Source: Candidatus Melainabacteria bacterium (GTDB lineage Bacteria; Cyanobacteriota; Vampirovibrionia; 2-02-FULL-35-15). Taken from it: DNA of 64,000 nt. Position numbers and translations under genes: made by a program. Position 1 is the stretch's first letter. The number at the start of each line of letters is the position of its first letter. This document shows positions 9,221 through 18,680 of the stretch, one piece after another. The notes beneath the pieces were generated by a model. It did not search any database and was not told where the DNA came from. It worked only from the letters and a program-made list of their open reading frames with translations. The stretch is taken from positions 62,001 through 126,000 of the forward strand of contig JAHFBF010000001.1 in assembly GCA_023250195.1 (NCBI GenBank), read 5' to 3'.

Positions 9221-10165
9221 ATGAAAACATTAGAAAAAACAGAGCTTGGTCAATTTACCACAATAAAAATTGGTGGGGTTGCAGATAAAATTTGCTTTCC
9301 TTCAACGACTAATGAACTCATAGATTTAATGGATAAGTTAATGTCAAAAAATGAACCCTGGTCTTTAGTGGGGGGTGGATCCAATATTCTTGCTTCATCC
9401 CATGATATTCCTGGCACTGTAATCTGTACAACAGGCTTAAATTGCATAGAACAACTTGGTCCTACTCTTCTTACAGCTGGTGCTGGGGTACGTTTACCAA
9501 GGCTTTCCGCATATGCATCAAAATTAAGTTTGTCTGGAATGGAGTTTTATGAAGGTATTCCAGGTACGGTTGGCGGTGCAATAGTAATGAACGCAGGTGC
9601 ACATGGACGCTGTACAAGTCAGATATTAGAAACCGTTACTATTTTAGATCTAACAAAATGGAAAATAGAAGTACTTACTCCAAAAGACATTGTTTTTGGC
9701 TACAGAATTTCTACAATTAATCCACAGGAACAAATTGTTCTTAGCGCAAAGTTTAGAATGGCATCGGACACAGAAGCTGCCATAAGAACAAGGATGAAAA
9801 CAAATAACCTTGCCAGACAAAGCACACAGCCAATCAAAGATCCAAGTGCCGGGTGTACATTTAAAAACCCAATTGAAATAAACATGCCAGCCGGTAAAAT
9901 CCTGGATTCTATTGGAGCTAAAAACTGGACAATTGGTGCTGCCCAGGTTTCATCAGTACATGCAAATTTTATAATAAATCTTGGAAATGCAAATTCACAA
10001 GACGTATGTAAATTAATTAGCAAAATGCAGGAAAGTATATTTGAAAAATATAACGTTTTGCTAAAACCAGAAATAAAACCTCTTGGGGTTTTTAAAGAAT
10101 CAGAAGCAATTATTTGGACAAATGCAGACCAAACCTTAAACAGTTCATTTATAATCACGAAATGA
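9221..10165 (+). CDS. murB: UDP-N-acetylenolpyruvoylglucosamine reductase
   Basis: FAD enzyme reducing the enolpyruvyl group to lactate to complete UDP-MurNAc, using NADPH. Motifs include VGGGSNILA for FAD binding, GIPGTVGGAIVMNAGAHG, and D-P-S-A-G-C-T-F-K-N-P carrying the catalytic serine region. The C-terminal glutamate is in K-P-E-I-K-P-L-G. The protein is 314 residues. It lies 41 bases after murC on the same strand, forming a murC-murB pair with the order of action reversed relative to the pathway. Confidence 0.95.
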   Translation: MKTLEKTELGQFTTIKIGGVADKICFPSTTNELIDLMDKLMSKNEPWSLVGGGSNILASSHDIPGTVICTTGLNCIEQLGPTLLTAGAGVRLPRLSAYASKLSLSGMEFYEGIPGTVGGAIVMNAGAHGRCTSQILETVTILDLTKWKIEVLTPKDIVFGYRISTINPQEQIVLSAKFRMASDTEAAIRTRMKTNNLARQSTQPIKDPSAGCTFKNPIEINMPAGKILDSIGAKNWTIGAAQVSSVHANFIINLGNANSQDVCKLISKMQESIFEKYNVLLKPEIKPLGVFKESEAIIWTNADQTLNSSFIITK

Positions 10166-10255
10166 CATGTTATCCTTAATTTTTAACAGCCTCTATTATT
10201 TGTGTTATTTTATTGAAGTTATAAGGTATAAGGCTCTAAAGACAGCTATCGAAAA

Positions 10256-12688
10256 ATGAAATCAAAAGTAAAACCAAAAGTAAAACCAAAAAAATCACAA
10301 GCGGCTGACAAATCTATTGAAAAAGAAGGCTCAGGAAAATCATTAGTAATTGTTGAATCCCCAGGAAAAGTAAAAACCATAAGTAAATTTCTTGGTAAAG
10401 ATTTTGTAGTAAGAGCAAGTATTGGACATGTAAGAGATCTTCCTGCAAAAGGACTTGGCGTAGACGTTAAAAATAATTTTGAACCTGTTTATGAAATCCT
10501 GGAGGCTAAAGAAAAAGTTGTAAAAGAATTAAAAGAGCTGGCAAAAAAAGCAAATAAAATCTACCTCGCCCCAGATCCTGATAGAGAAGGAGAAGCAATT
10601 GCCTGGCACCTTTCTGAAATACTTGAAAAACCAGAGAAAACTGTCAGAATAGAATGTAATGAAATCACAAAAGATGCTGTTAAAAATGCCATTAAGCATC
10701 CACGAAAAATAAACATGGATCTTGTTGCTGCCCAGCAGGCTAGAAGAATTTTAGACAGATTAGTTGGATATAAAATAAGCCCCTTACTCTGGAGAAAAGT
10801 AGGCGGGAAATCTGCCGGCAGGGTTCAAAGTGTTGCCCTAAGACTTGTCATGGAAAGAGAAAAAGAAATTAATTCTTTTATTCAAGAAGAATACTGGTCT
10901 ATTCATGCAGATTTGCAAAAAGACAATATTCCATTCTCCGCAAATTTACACAAGTGGGATGGGAAAACTGTTATCACTCCTAAAGGCAAAGAAAGCAAAA
11001 CAACCTTAATAATAAAAGATAAAGAATCCGCAGACAAAATTCTTGAAGATTTAAAAGAATCCAAATTTATAGTCAGCGAGATAGAAGAAAAACAAAATCA
11101 AAGAAATCCTCTCCCTCCTTTTATAACCAGCACTCTTCAAAGATCATGTGCAAACACACTCGGTTATACCGTTAAGAAGGTAATGAAGATTGCACAGGAA
11201 CTGTATGAAGGTATTGAAATCGGAGAAGAAGGTCCTGTTGGTCTTATTACTTATATGAGAACAGACAGTACACGCATCTCAAATGAAGCACAGGAGGAAT
11301 CCAAAGACTATATTTTAAAAACTTTCGGGTCAGAATATTACCCTCCGGAACCAAGAGTATTTAAATCCAAAAAGAAAAATGTGCAGGATGCACATGAAGC
11401 TATAAGGCCAACGAATGTATTCAGAACCCCGAACCAGATGAAACAATATCTTAATTCCGAACAATTCAGAGTTTACAAGTTGGTCTGGGAAAGGTTTTTA
11501 GCAAGTCAGATGGCAGCGGCTAAATTATCAACAATCACTGTAGAAATTAAGGCAGGAAAAGGATTATTTCATACATCTGCCACAAAAGTTTTATTCGACG
11601 GATTTTTAAAAGCATTTGATGCCGGAGATGAAGTAATTGAAGAAGATGAGAAAGAAAATGGTAAAGGTGAGATTTTAGACGATGTTATAAGTTTATTACC
11701 TGATTTAAAAATAAAAGATCCTATTAAGTTGATTATATTAAATCCAAAACAGCATTTCACTGAACCACCAAGCAGATATAATGAAGCAAGTCTTGTAAAA
11801 AAACTTGAAGAATTGGGAATTGGCAGACCAAGTACTTATGCAAGTACTATCAGCACTATTATTGACAGAAAATATGCATATAAAATTGATAAGAAAGCTC
11901 TTGCTCCTACAAAATTGGGGGAAATAGTTACAGAGCTTTTAGTTAATCACTTCCCAAGATACTTAGACTATGACTTTACTGCCCAGATGGAATTAAATCT
12001 GGATGAAATTGAAGAAGCAAAACAAAAATGGAAAAAAATGCTCTCTAATTTCTACGGAGACTTTACTGAAACCTTAAAAAAAGCACAGACTGATATACAG
12101 AAAGTAGAAATAAAATCCGAATATAACTGCCCAAAATGCAGTAAACCAATGTTACTCAGAGGTGGCAGATTTGGTCCATTTTTAGGATGCTCAGACTATC
12201 CTGAATGTAAAACAGTCATGAACATTTCAAAAGACGGTGTACCATTTCCAAAAGACAGAGAGTCTGATCAAAAATGTCCTAAATGTGAAACCGTAATGCT
12301 GATTAAACACGGTCCCTATGGTGAATACTTACAATGCAAAGATGAATTATGCAAACACCGAATGACCCTCGTAAAAACAATTGGCATAAAATGTCCTAAA
12401 GAAGGTTGTGAAGGTGAAGTTATTCAAAAAAGATCAAGGCGAGGAAAAACATTTTATGGATGTTCTATGTGGTCAACAACAAAATGCAACTCTGTATTCT
12501 GGGCAAAACCTATTCCAATAAACTGTTCAGAATGTAATTCTCTATTAACTATAAGACCTACTTCTAAATCCACACAAATACTCTGTTCAAACAAAGAATG
12601 TAAGACCAGAAGAGAAGCTACTGAAGAAGAAATAACAAAGTACTTAAGTGATAATCCTCCTGCAAAAGAAACTGTTGGAACAACATAG
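10256..12688 (+). CDS. topA: DNA topoisomerase I (type IA)
   Basis: Relaxes negatively supercoiled DNA by single-strand passage. After a Lys/Pro-rich N-terminal tag of about 25 residues the Toprim domain begins with LVIVESPGKVKTI and continues to P-D-P-D-R-E-G-E-A. The catalytic tyrosine lies in GLITYMRTDSTRIS. The C-terminus carries four zinc-ribbon-like units: three begin C-P-K and the last begins C-S-E-C. The third has irregular spacing. The 810-residue total fits the family. The basic N-terminal extension with a repeated KPKVKPKK pattern is unusual. Confidence 0.96.
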   Translation: MKSKVKPKVKPKKSQAADKSIEKEGSGKSLVIVESPGKVKTISKFLGKDFVVRASIGHVRDLPAKGLGVDVKNNFEPVYEILEAKEKVVKELKELAKKANKIYLAPDPDREGEAIAWHLSEILEKPEKTVRIECNEITKDAVKNAIKHPRKINMDLVAAQQARRILDRLVGYKISPLLWRKVGGKSAGRVQSVALRLVMEREKEINSFIQEEYWSIHADLQKDNIPFSANLHKWDGKTVITPKGKESKTTLIIKDKESADKILEDLKESKFIVSEIEEKQNQRNPLPPFITSTLQRSCANTLGYTVKKVMKIAQELYEGIEIGEEGPVGLITYMRTDSTRISNEAQEESKDYILKTFGSEYYPPEPRVFKSKKKNVQDAHEAIRPTNVFRTPNQMKQYLNSEQFRVYKLVWERFLASQMAAAKLSTITVEIKAGKGLFHTSATKVLFDGFLKAFDAGDEVIEEDEKENGKGEILDDVISLLPDLKIKDPIKLIILNPKQHFTEPPSRYNEASLVKKLEELGIGRPSTYASTISTIIDRKYAYKIDKKALAPTKLGEIVTELLVNHFPRYLDYDFTAQMELNLDEIEEAKQKWKKMLSNFYGDFTETLKKAQTDIQKVEIKSEYNCPKCSKPMLLRGGRFGPFLGCSDYPECKTVMNISKDGVPFPKDRESDQKCPKCETVMLIKHGPYGEYLQCKDELCKHRMTLVKTIGIKCPKEGCEGEVIQKRSRRGKTFYGCSMWSTTKCNSVFWAKPIPINCSECNSLLTIRPTSKSTQILCSNKECKTRREATEEEITKYLSDNPPAKETVGTT

Positions 12689-12707
12689 AGACATGGTTAT
12701 CAAGTCT

Positions 12708-13496
12708 CTACTGCTCAGGAACAGCTCCGTCCTCAGGTAAAGAGTCATTCTTATTAGAAGCATCTTCAGAATCCAAGCTATCATCTTGTTCATTAGGTTC
12801 CGGCAGTTGAATTGTTTCATTTGAAGGTTCATCTAGTGGAGGGATTGGTGGCAGCGATTCCTCTACAGGGGGTTCTTCTGGTGGTGTAACAACCGGGGCT
12901 TCTTCAGCAGGGTTCTCTTGCGATGGTGCAGCTGGAGATTCTTCAGCAGGTTTATTTTCCTCCAACTTAGTTCCTTCTTCTTTTTGCGGAGCAGCTTCTT
13001 CTTTCTTTATATCAATAGGGAAAGGTGCAACTGGTTCCCCTTTTTTTCTTTTCTTATTTAGAATCAGCTCATCAGCAATTTTTATAAGATCATTTTTTGA
13101 TACCTCACCAACCTGTACTTTATAAACTGAGCCATCTGCACGGACAAACCCAGTAGTTGGAATACCTCTAACCTGAAATCTACTGGATATTGGTGAGCCA
13201 TTCGCATCATCAACATCTATATTAATAAAGGCAACCTTATCATGGTATAAATCCTTTACCTCATTAAAAACCGGCTTATAGTGTCTACAGTGTGGGCACC
13301 ATTCTGCCGTAAATGCTATAGCTAATGGAATATGATTATCCAGTGAAGTTTTTATCTCTGTTAAAAAGGGGGATTCAGGCAAACCGTCAAATACTGAAAC
13401 ACCTAATTCTTTCTCTTTACATCCATATAAAAAAAACGCAACAAGTATACAACTTAAAATGTAAAGTACTCTTTGATTATTTTTAAATATTTTCAT
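12708..13496 (-). CDS. Thioredoxin-like lipoprotein with acidic Pro-rich tail
   Basis: The N-terminal signal ends in a lipobox (FFLYGC, Cys at residue 26), so the protein should be lipid-anchored in the envelope. A thioredoxin fold follows, with an active site WCPHC near residue 67 and the cis-proline loop R-G-I-P-T-T-G. CPHC is typical of oxidising (DsbA-like) active sites, though the fold context is closer to thioredoxin. Residues 160-262 are low complexity, rich in Glu, Pro, Ala and Ser, and probably disordered. It converges on topA. A role in disulfide exchange outside the cytoplasm is inferred. Confidence 0.82.
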   Translation of the reverse strand: MKIFKNNQRVLYILSCILVAFFLYGCKEKELGVSVFDGLPESPFLTEIKTSLDNHIPLAIAFTAEWCPHCRHYKPVFNEVKDLYHDKVAFINIDVDDANGSPISSRFQVRGIPTTGFVRADGSVYKVQVGEVSKNDLIKIADELILNKKRKKGEPVAPFPIDIKKEEAAPQKEEGTKLEENKPAEESPAAPSQENPAEEAPVVTPPEEPPVEESLPPIPPLDEPSNETIQLPEPNEQDDSLDSEDASNKNDSLPEDGAVPEQ

Positions 13497-13667
13497 TGAT
13501 TTTCAGGAATTCCTCCAATTACTTAGGTTAACACTGCTTAAAATAGTAGCATTTGAATAAAGTTGTGTGGGAAAAATTTTTGAGGATTGTAAATATAACT
13601 AATTACGTTCACTCTTAAATTCTTTTCACATTCTATATAAGGTTGCTGAGTGATAGGATTAGTACAA

Positions 13668-14798
13668 ATGAAATTACTCCTAAAAGGGTTGGAAATTGAG
13701 CTTTATGCCGGCACAGAAAGCGGGGAAGTTTTACCATTATCAACAAAACTAAAAGAAAAATTTCCGGATTTCTCCCAGGAACCTGACCAAAGAAATTTTG
13801 AATACATAACAAAACCAAATAGTAATTATCATGAGTTATTTAAAGAAATTATAGAAACACGAATCAATACAAGAGATTATTTAAAGAGCCTTGGAAATCT
13901 AACACTAATCCCAGGAAGTACAATTGCATTACCTTTTAGTAAAGAGTTTTATTTTTCAAAATCAGGAGATCCATACAGCGAATTAATTTTAAACACTTAC
14001 AAAACCAAGGTAATTACTACAAGTATTCATATAAACATTGGGATTGATAATTATGATGATCTTTTTAAATGCTTATGTATTTTGAGATTATACACACCTC
14101 TTTTTCTAGCACTTAGTGCCTCTTCCTGTTTCCATGATGGAAAAGTAACAGGATTTAATTCTTACAGATGGCACAGCTTCCCCAAAACTCCTTTATTTGT
14201 CCCTTTCTTTACTAATCATGATGAGTATATTAAATGGACAAATGAGCAACTCGAAACAAAAACCATGTTTAATGTAAGACATCTCTGGACAAGCATTAGA
14301 CCAAACGGTCCAGATAGACCAAATGAATTAAATAGAATTGAAATTAGAATTTGTGATTTTATGATGGATACAAGAAAAATACTATCAATTGTTGCTTTGA
14401 TAGAATGCATCGTTCAGGATTATCTACAAAATAAAAACTGGCCAAAGGTATTAGAAACAGATTTAAACAAACTAGCAAACACTATCGAAAAGCAAGAAGA
14501 GTTAATTGCAAAAGACGGACTAAATGCAAAAATCTGGCACTGGAAGGATGATAAGGAAGATAAAGCCTGTAACATAATTGAATCTGTATACAAAAACTTT
14601 AAAGACCTTGCAAAAGATATGAACATATTCGAGTATTTAAACCCTTTGACTGAAATTCTCAAAGACGGAAATGAAGCAACACAATTTATGGAAATGTACA
14701 ATAAGACAGGATCAATTCAAAAAACAATGCAATCTTTTATAGAACAATTTACTCTTATAGATTTAAAATTAGCCGACATGATAAAAGTCAAGCAATGA
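13668..14798 (+). CDS. gshA: Glutamate--cysteine ligase, cyanobacterial type
   Basis: Would make gamma-glutamylcysteine, the first step to glutathione. The sequence resembles the cyanobacterial GCS2-related family: an early G-L-E-I-E strand, a central S-I-H-I-N-I-G strand, the H-L-W-T-S-I-R-P-N-G-P-D-R-P loop, and a R-I-E-I-R-I-C-D metal-binding strand. From the ATG at 13668 it is 376 residues; an upstream GTG at 13650 would add six. Its stop overlaps the start of the prenyl synthase by four bases. No gshB is nearby. A related carboxylate-amine ligase is the main alternative. Confidence 0.75.
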   Translation: MKLLLKGLEIELYAGTESGEVLPLSTKLKEKFPDFSQEPDQRNFEYITKPNSNYHELFKEIIETRINTRDYLKSLGNLTLIPGSTIALPFSKEFYFSKSGDPYSELILNTYKTKVITTSIHINIGIDNYDDLFKCLCILRLYTPLFLALSASSCFHDGKVTGFNSYRWHSFPKTPLFVPFFTNHDEYIKWTNEQLETKTMFNVRHLWTSIRPNGPDRPNELNRIEIRICDFMMDTRKILSIVALIECIVQDYLQNKNWPKVLETDLNKLANTIEKQEELIAKDGLNAKIWHWKDDKEDKACNIIESVYKNFKDLAKDMNIFEYLNPLTEILKDGNEATQFMEMYNKTGSIQKTMQSFIEQFTLIDLKLADMIKVKQ

Positions 14799-15808
14799 AA
14801 TCAGTTATAGAAAAACTAAGCAAAGAAAAGTCAACTCAATGGCCAGACTTTTTCAATGTTATAAGTCAGGAACTTGAGACTGTAGAAGAAAATCTACTGG
14901 TAAAACTGTCTGCGAAAAGTAAACTTTTAAAAGAAATTGTAAGTTATATATTTTTATCAGGTGGAAAAAGATTCAGACCGGCAATATGCTTACTCATGGC
15001 AAAAGCAACTGGTGGAATTAAAGACAAACACATAACTGTTTCAGAAATTACCGAGCTAATCCATACAGCAAGCCTTGTTCATGACGACATAATTGACTCT
15101 GCAAAACTTCGCAGAGGAAATGAAACAATAAACAGTTTATGGAATGACAAAATATCAGTAATTGCTGGAGATTTTTTATTTGGGCAGGCTTCAGTAAAAC
15201 TGGGAGAGCTGGAAAATTCTGAAATAGTAAAAATTTATGCGAATGTTTTAAGTGCCCTGTGTGATGGAGAAATCGAACAATACTCTCTCTTATTTAATCC
15301 AAGTATTACGATGGAAGATTACATACGTAAATCCACTTCAAAAACAGCCAGCTTATTTGCTGCATGCTGCAAATCATCTGCTATATTAAATAATCAAGAT
15401 TTAAAAATAATTAAACATTGTAATAATTTCGGACTATCGCTGGGAATTGCTTTTCAGATAGTCGATGATATTCTGGATTTTATAAGCAACTCAAATGAGA
15501 TTGGAAAAGATGCTTGCTCTGATTTAAAGAACGGAGTTATTACTGCTCCTACACTTTTTGCATTAAACAGTCCTGACGAAAGAGCAAAACAAATCAGAAT
15601 ATTAATTGAAAGCAGGTTTAACAACCATGAAAAAGATTTTAATAAGGCTATTAAATTAGTGTTTGAGTTAGGTGGATGCGAAAAAGCCAAGCAGTTGGCT
15701 ATAAGTCACATTGAAAATGCAAAAGAAAATGTAAGCTTTATAAAAGATCCTGAATTAAAGGGGTGTTTATTAACTGTTACTGAAGCAATCATTAAAAAAC
15801 TAGCGTAA
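14795..15808 (+). CDS. Trans-polyprenyl diphosphate synthase
   Basis: Condenses isopentenyl diphosphate onto an allylic primer to make the isoprenoid side chain of quinones. The first aspartate-rich motif is HDDIIDSAKLRRG and the second is QIVDDILDF, separated by the usual distance. The G-G-K-R-F-R-P substrate motif lies near residue 55. The length, 337 residues, fits long-chain (IspB/SdsA-like) enzymes rather than short-chain GGPP synthase, but chain length cannot be decided by eye. It is translationally coupled to gshA (ATGA overlap). Confidence 0.88.
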   Translation: MKSVIEKLSKEKSTQWPDFFNVISQELETVEENLLVKLSAKSKLLKEIVSYIFLSGGKRFRPAICLLMAKATGGIKDKHITVSEITELIHTASLVHDDIIDSAKLRRGNETINSLWNDKISVIAGDFLFGQASVKLGELENSEIVKIYANVLSALCDGEIEQYSLLFNPSITMEDYIRKSTSKTASLFAACCKSSAILNNQDLKIIKHCNNFGLSLGIAFQIVDDILDFISNSNEIGKDACSDLKNGVITAPTLFALNSPDERAKQIRILIESRFNNHEKDFNKAIKLVFELGGCEKAKQLAISHIENAKENVSFIKDPELKGCLLTVTEAIIKKLA

Positions 15809-16441
15809 AGCTCTAAGACCTGGCTCTAAAATTACTGCTAACGGTCTTAGCATAGTTTCTGCAATTGCTTCTTGAGCTTTAGTTTCAGCTTTCTTTAAGG
15901 TTATATTTTGAGATTTTGCAGCAGTTATTAAATGTGGTTTCTGAACAATAACATAAAGTGGTTTTACAACAATTTTTTGCTTTAACTTTTCAGCGATTTC
16001 TGTTTTTTTAACTGTAATCTGCTTTTGTGGTTTTACAATATCATTTGCAAATTGTACTTCTGGAATATTATTACTAGCTGAATCATTATTTTTTTTAATT
16101 ACTTCTTTTCCCTCGAAATCACTATCAACATCTTCAATATTATTGGCAATAGTTTTATATTTTTCACTTTCAGGACTGTTGATGACTATTTGAACTGTTA
16201 AAGAACATACCGCTATAAGCAGAATAAATCCTACAACAAAATACAAGTAATAGTCTTTTAAAACTTTATATTCCTGATTATTATTAAATTTTCTGTTTTT
16301 TCTTAAATCAATTAAATCTGTTTCTTTTTTTTCATCATTATCAAACAACACATTAAAATCATCAGTTTCTTTTCTTTTATAGATCTGTTTTTTTTTAATG
16401 TCTGGAAGATCTATTTTTGTTTTCTGATTGAATGATTGCAT
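15800..16441 (-). CDS. Unrecognised single-pass membrane protein
   Basis: I do not recognise this 213-residue protein. Residues 1-66 are highly charged and Lys/Asp-rich, residues about 67-90 form one clear membrane helix (YFVVGFILLIAVCSLTVQIV), and the rest is a Lys-rich, probably extracytoplasmic region with V-x-K-P-like repeats. The topology suits a small envelope anchor protein. It overlaps the upstream pseudouridine synthase gene by 47 bases in another frame and overlaps the convergent prenyl synthase by 9 bases. The 47-base overlap makes the exact start uncertain; internal starts would lose the basic N-terminus. Confidence 0.55.
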   Translation of the reverse strand: MQSFNQKTKIDLPDIKKKQIYKRKETDDFNVLFDNDEKKETDLIDLRKNRKFNNNQEYKVLKDYYLYFVVGFILLIAVCSLTVQIVINSPESEKYKTIANNIEDVDSDFEGKEVIKKNNDSASNNIPEVQFANDIVKPQKQITVKKTEIAEKLKQKIVVKPLYVIVQKPHLITAAKSQNITLKKAETKAQEAIAETMLRPLAVILEPGLRALR

Positions 16442-17177
16442 ATGCAGTTTTTTTATCTATTTCTACGTATTTTCCTCTTTGCAAATTTTTTATGCTAAAA
16501 GGACCTATTTTTATTCTCTTCAATCCTTTGACTGAATAACCAAGCACCTGGAACATTTTTCTAATTTGTCTGTTTATACCTTCATGAATGACGACTTCAA
16601 AAACAGTTTGTTTCATTTTTTGTTGATACTCAAAGAATATTTGTTCTATAGAATCCACTTTAGCAATTCTGCCATCAATAGTAACTCCAGTCCTTAGCTT
16701 ACTCATGATTAGATCTGCTTCACCTTTCATTAACACAATATCAATGGTAATTACATAAGTTTTCTTTATATTATTCTTCGGATGCAAGACCCCATTAATA
16801 AAATCTCCGTCATTTGTTAATAAAAGCAACCCTTCGCTATCCCTGTCCAACCTTCCTACAGGCTTTAAATAAGAAAACTCTTCAGGTAGATATTCATAAA
16901 TTGTTTTTCTGCCAAATTCATCTTTCATTGTAGTAATACAATCACGCGGTTTATAAAATAACAAATAATGATAATTCTTTGCCTTTAAAGATTTGCCACT
17001 TACTTCTAATTTGTCTGAAGGTGCAACCTTCGTATTAAAGTCAAGTACAATCTTATTATTTACTTTTACTTTTCCATTTCTTATTAAGTCATCAGCCTTA
17101 CGCCTTGAAACAAGTCCGCTCATAGCAATAGCTTTATTCAGGCGGACTTCATTTACATTTTGTGGTTTACGGCTCAT
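16395..17177 (-). CDS. RsuA/RluB-family rRNA pseudouridine synthase
   Basis: Isomerises a specific uridine in rRNA. An N-terminal S4 RNA-binding domain (R-L-N-K-A-I-A-M-S-G-L-V-S-R-R-K-A-D) is followed by the catalytic domain with GRLDRDSEGLLLLTNDG, where the first Asp of LDRDS is the catalytic base. The C-terminal H-E-G-x-N-R-Q-I-R-K-M-F motif is also present. The length is 260 residues. Whether the target is 16S or 23S rRNA cannot be told from the sequence. Its 3' end overlaps the unrecognised membrane protein gene. Confidence 0.92.
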   Translation of the reverse strand: MSRKPQNVNEVRLNKAIAMSGLVSRRKADDLIRNGKVKVNNKIVLDFNTKVAPSDKLEVSGKSLKAKNYHYLLFYKPRDCITTMKDEFGRKTIYEYLPEEFSYLKPVGRLDRDSEGLLLLTNDGDFINGVLHPKNNIKKTYVITIDIVLMKGEADLIMSKLRTGVTIDGRIAKVDSIEQIFFEYQQKMKQTVFEVVIHEGINRQIRKMFQVLGYSVKGLKRIKIGPFSIKNLQRGKYVEIDKKTAYAIIQSENKNRSSRH

Positions 17178-17196
17178 AACTTATTAGAATCCTTCT

Positions 17197-17280
17197 GTCA
17201 TTCTGAACGAAGCGAAGAATCTCAGTTGACCGATAACACCTTTGTGAGATTCTTCAGTCGTTTCACTCCTTCAGAATGAC
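17197..17280. repeat. REP-like palindromic element (GTCATTCTGAA...TTCAGAATGAC)
   Basis: Terminal inverted repeats of 11 bases (17197-17207 and 17270-17280) flank an interior with a second inverted pair, GAATCTCA and TGAGATTC. It fills the gap between a divergent gene pair. It has the same outer logic (GTCATT...AATGAC) as six other elements in the window, but a distinct interior, so it may be a related subfamily. Confidence 0.75.
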
Positions 17281-17333
17281 ATTTATATTTGACAAATCAA
17301 CATACTCCTCACAGTTCAATTATAATAAAACTC

Positions 17334-18680
17334 ATGAGTACTGCCAGTTATATCTTTAAAAGAATACTTTCTGCAATCCCTCTCCTGCTTATAGTCTCTA
17401 TTATTAGTTTTTCAATCATCCGACTTAACGTTACCATTAAAAATATAAACCTAAGCTTTATTTTATTCCCTTTACTGACTCTTATTTTCTTTTACTCTTT
17501 AACAAAATTAAAATCCTGGTACATTCTTGGCATACCAAGTTTAATATTCTTTCTTTACTTTTCATGGTATCTGTCATCATTTAATTTACTGCCTATTGAA
17601 ATTTTCACTAAAAACAAAAATATTGTATTCTTAATAAGTTTTTTATTCCTTAGCTGCTTCACACTCTTATACTGGTTACAATCATATTTAAACAAATCAA
17701 CCTATGTTCCAAAAATTATAGTTGGAGTATCTCTTTTAATAATTTCATTTTCAATCAGTCAAAAATTTTCAATAAACGTTCCAATCTCCCCGATTATTTT
17801 AAAAGCCGGAGATCCACTTGCAGATCTAAGATTTAACCCATCAATCAGCAGAGAAATCTTAAAAGCTGAAGAAATCAGACTGGGGCTGAATAAACCCTGG
17901 CACATTCAATATCTCTTATGGTTAAAAGGGCTTTTTCACGGTGACCTTGGAATTACTCAGCAAAATGAACCCGTAAGCATAGTAATTAGAAAACCAGCAT
18001 TAAATACTCTTTTGCTTAGTTTATGTACTTTGTTTTTCACATGGTTTATTGCAATACCGCTTGGAATCTGGGCTGCATTAAAGAAAAATAAACTTATAGA
18101 CAAGACACTAGCTATTCTGACCTCCTGTGGAATGTCTACACCTACTTTTGTTCTTGCGGTTTTGGGTTTACTCTTTGCATTAAACAGTCAAATACTTCCT
18201 GTTGGAAGCCTTACAAGCGTCAATTTTTACAGCATGAATTTATTTCAAAAGATATTTGATCTTTCAAAACATTTAATATTACCTACAACTATTCTTACAT
18301 TAATTTCCATTGCAGGATTACAAAGACAAATGAGGGCAAATCTACTGGATGTTTTAAGACAGGAATATATAAGAACTGCAGTAGCAAAAGGCTTACCTAC
18401 CTCAAAAATAATTTATAAACATGCTCTCAGAAATGCAATTAATCCACTAATTACAATTTTCGGGTTTGAGTTTGGTGCTCTTTTAAGCGGTGCAGCACTT
18501 ACAGAAACAATTCTTTCATATCCAGGTCTTGGCGCACTTACACTTGAAGCAGCAAGAAAAATGGATGTAAATCTTACAATGACAACCCTTATGATGGGAG
18601 CTGTAATGCTTATTGCTGGAAATTTAATGGCAGATTTACTTTTAAAGTTTGCAGATCCAAGGATTAGGTTTGAGAGCTGA
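17334..18680 (+). CDS. ABC transporter permease, DppB/OppB type, with four-helix insertion
   Basis: Inner-membrane permease of a peptide/nickel-type importer. TM1 spans about residues 11-30 and the conserved core resumes at A-G-D-P near residue 158, then W-L-K-G-L-F-H-G-D-L-G and the EAA loop region G-L-P-T-S-K-I-I-Y-K-H-A-L-R-N-A. Between these lie about 125 extra residues with four further hydrophobic segments, making 448 residues against the usual 300-340. The ATG at 17334 is preferred to an upstream TTG at 17289 because it begins the normal N-terminus. It overlaps the next permease by one base. No binding protein or ATPase is adjacent. Confidence 0.85.
   Translation: MSTASYIFKRILSAIPLLLIVSIISFSIIRLNVTIKNINLSFILFPLLTLIFFYSLTKLKSWYILGIPSLIFFLYFSWYLSSFNLLPIEIFTKNKNIVFLISFLFLSCFTLLYWLQSYLNKSTYVPKIIVGVSLLIISFSISQKFSINVPISPIILKAGDPLADLRFNPSISREILKAEEIRLGLNKPWHIQYLLWLKGLFHGDLGITQQNEPVSIVIRKPALNTLLLSLCTLFFTWFIAIPLGIWAALKKNKLIDKTLAILTSCGMSTPTFVLAVLGLLFALNSQILPVGSLTSVNFYSMNLFQKIFDLSKHLILPTTILTLISIAGLQRQMRANLLDVLRQEYIRTAVAKGLPTSKIIYKHALRNAINPLITIFGFEFGALLSGAALTETILSYPGLGALTLEAARKMDVNLTMTTLMMGAVMLIAGNLMADLLLKFADPRIRFES

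Noticed and set aside
9700-10158. A 152-codon open frame on the minus strand within murB
   Set aside because: It is the antisense shadow of a clear murB; it has no ribosome binding site and no recognisable motif.
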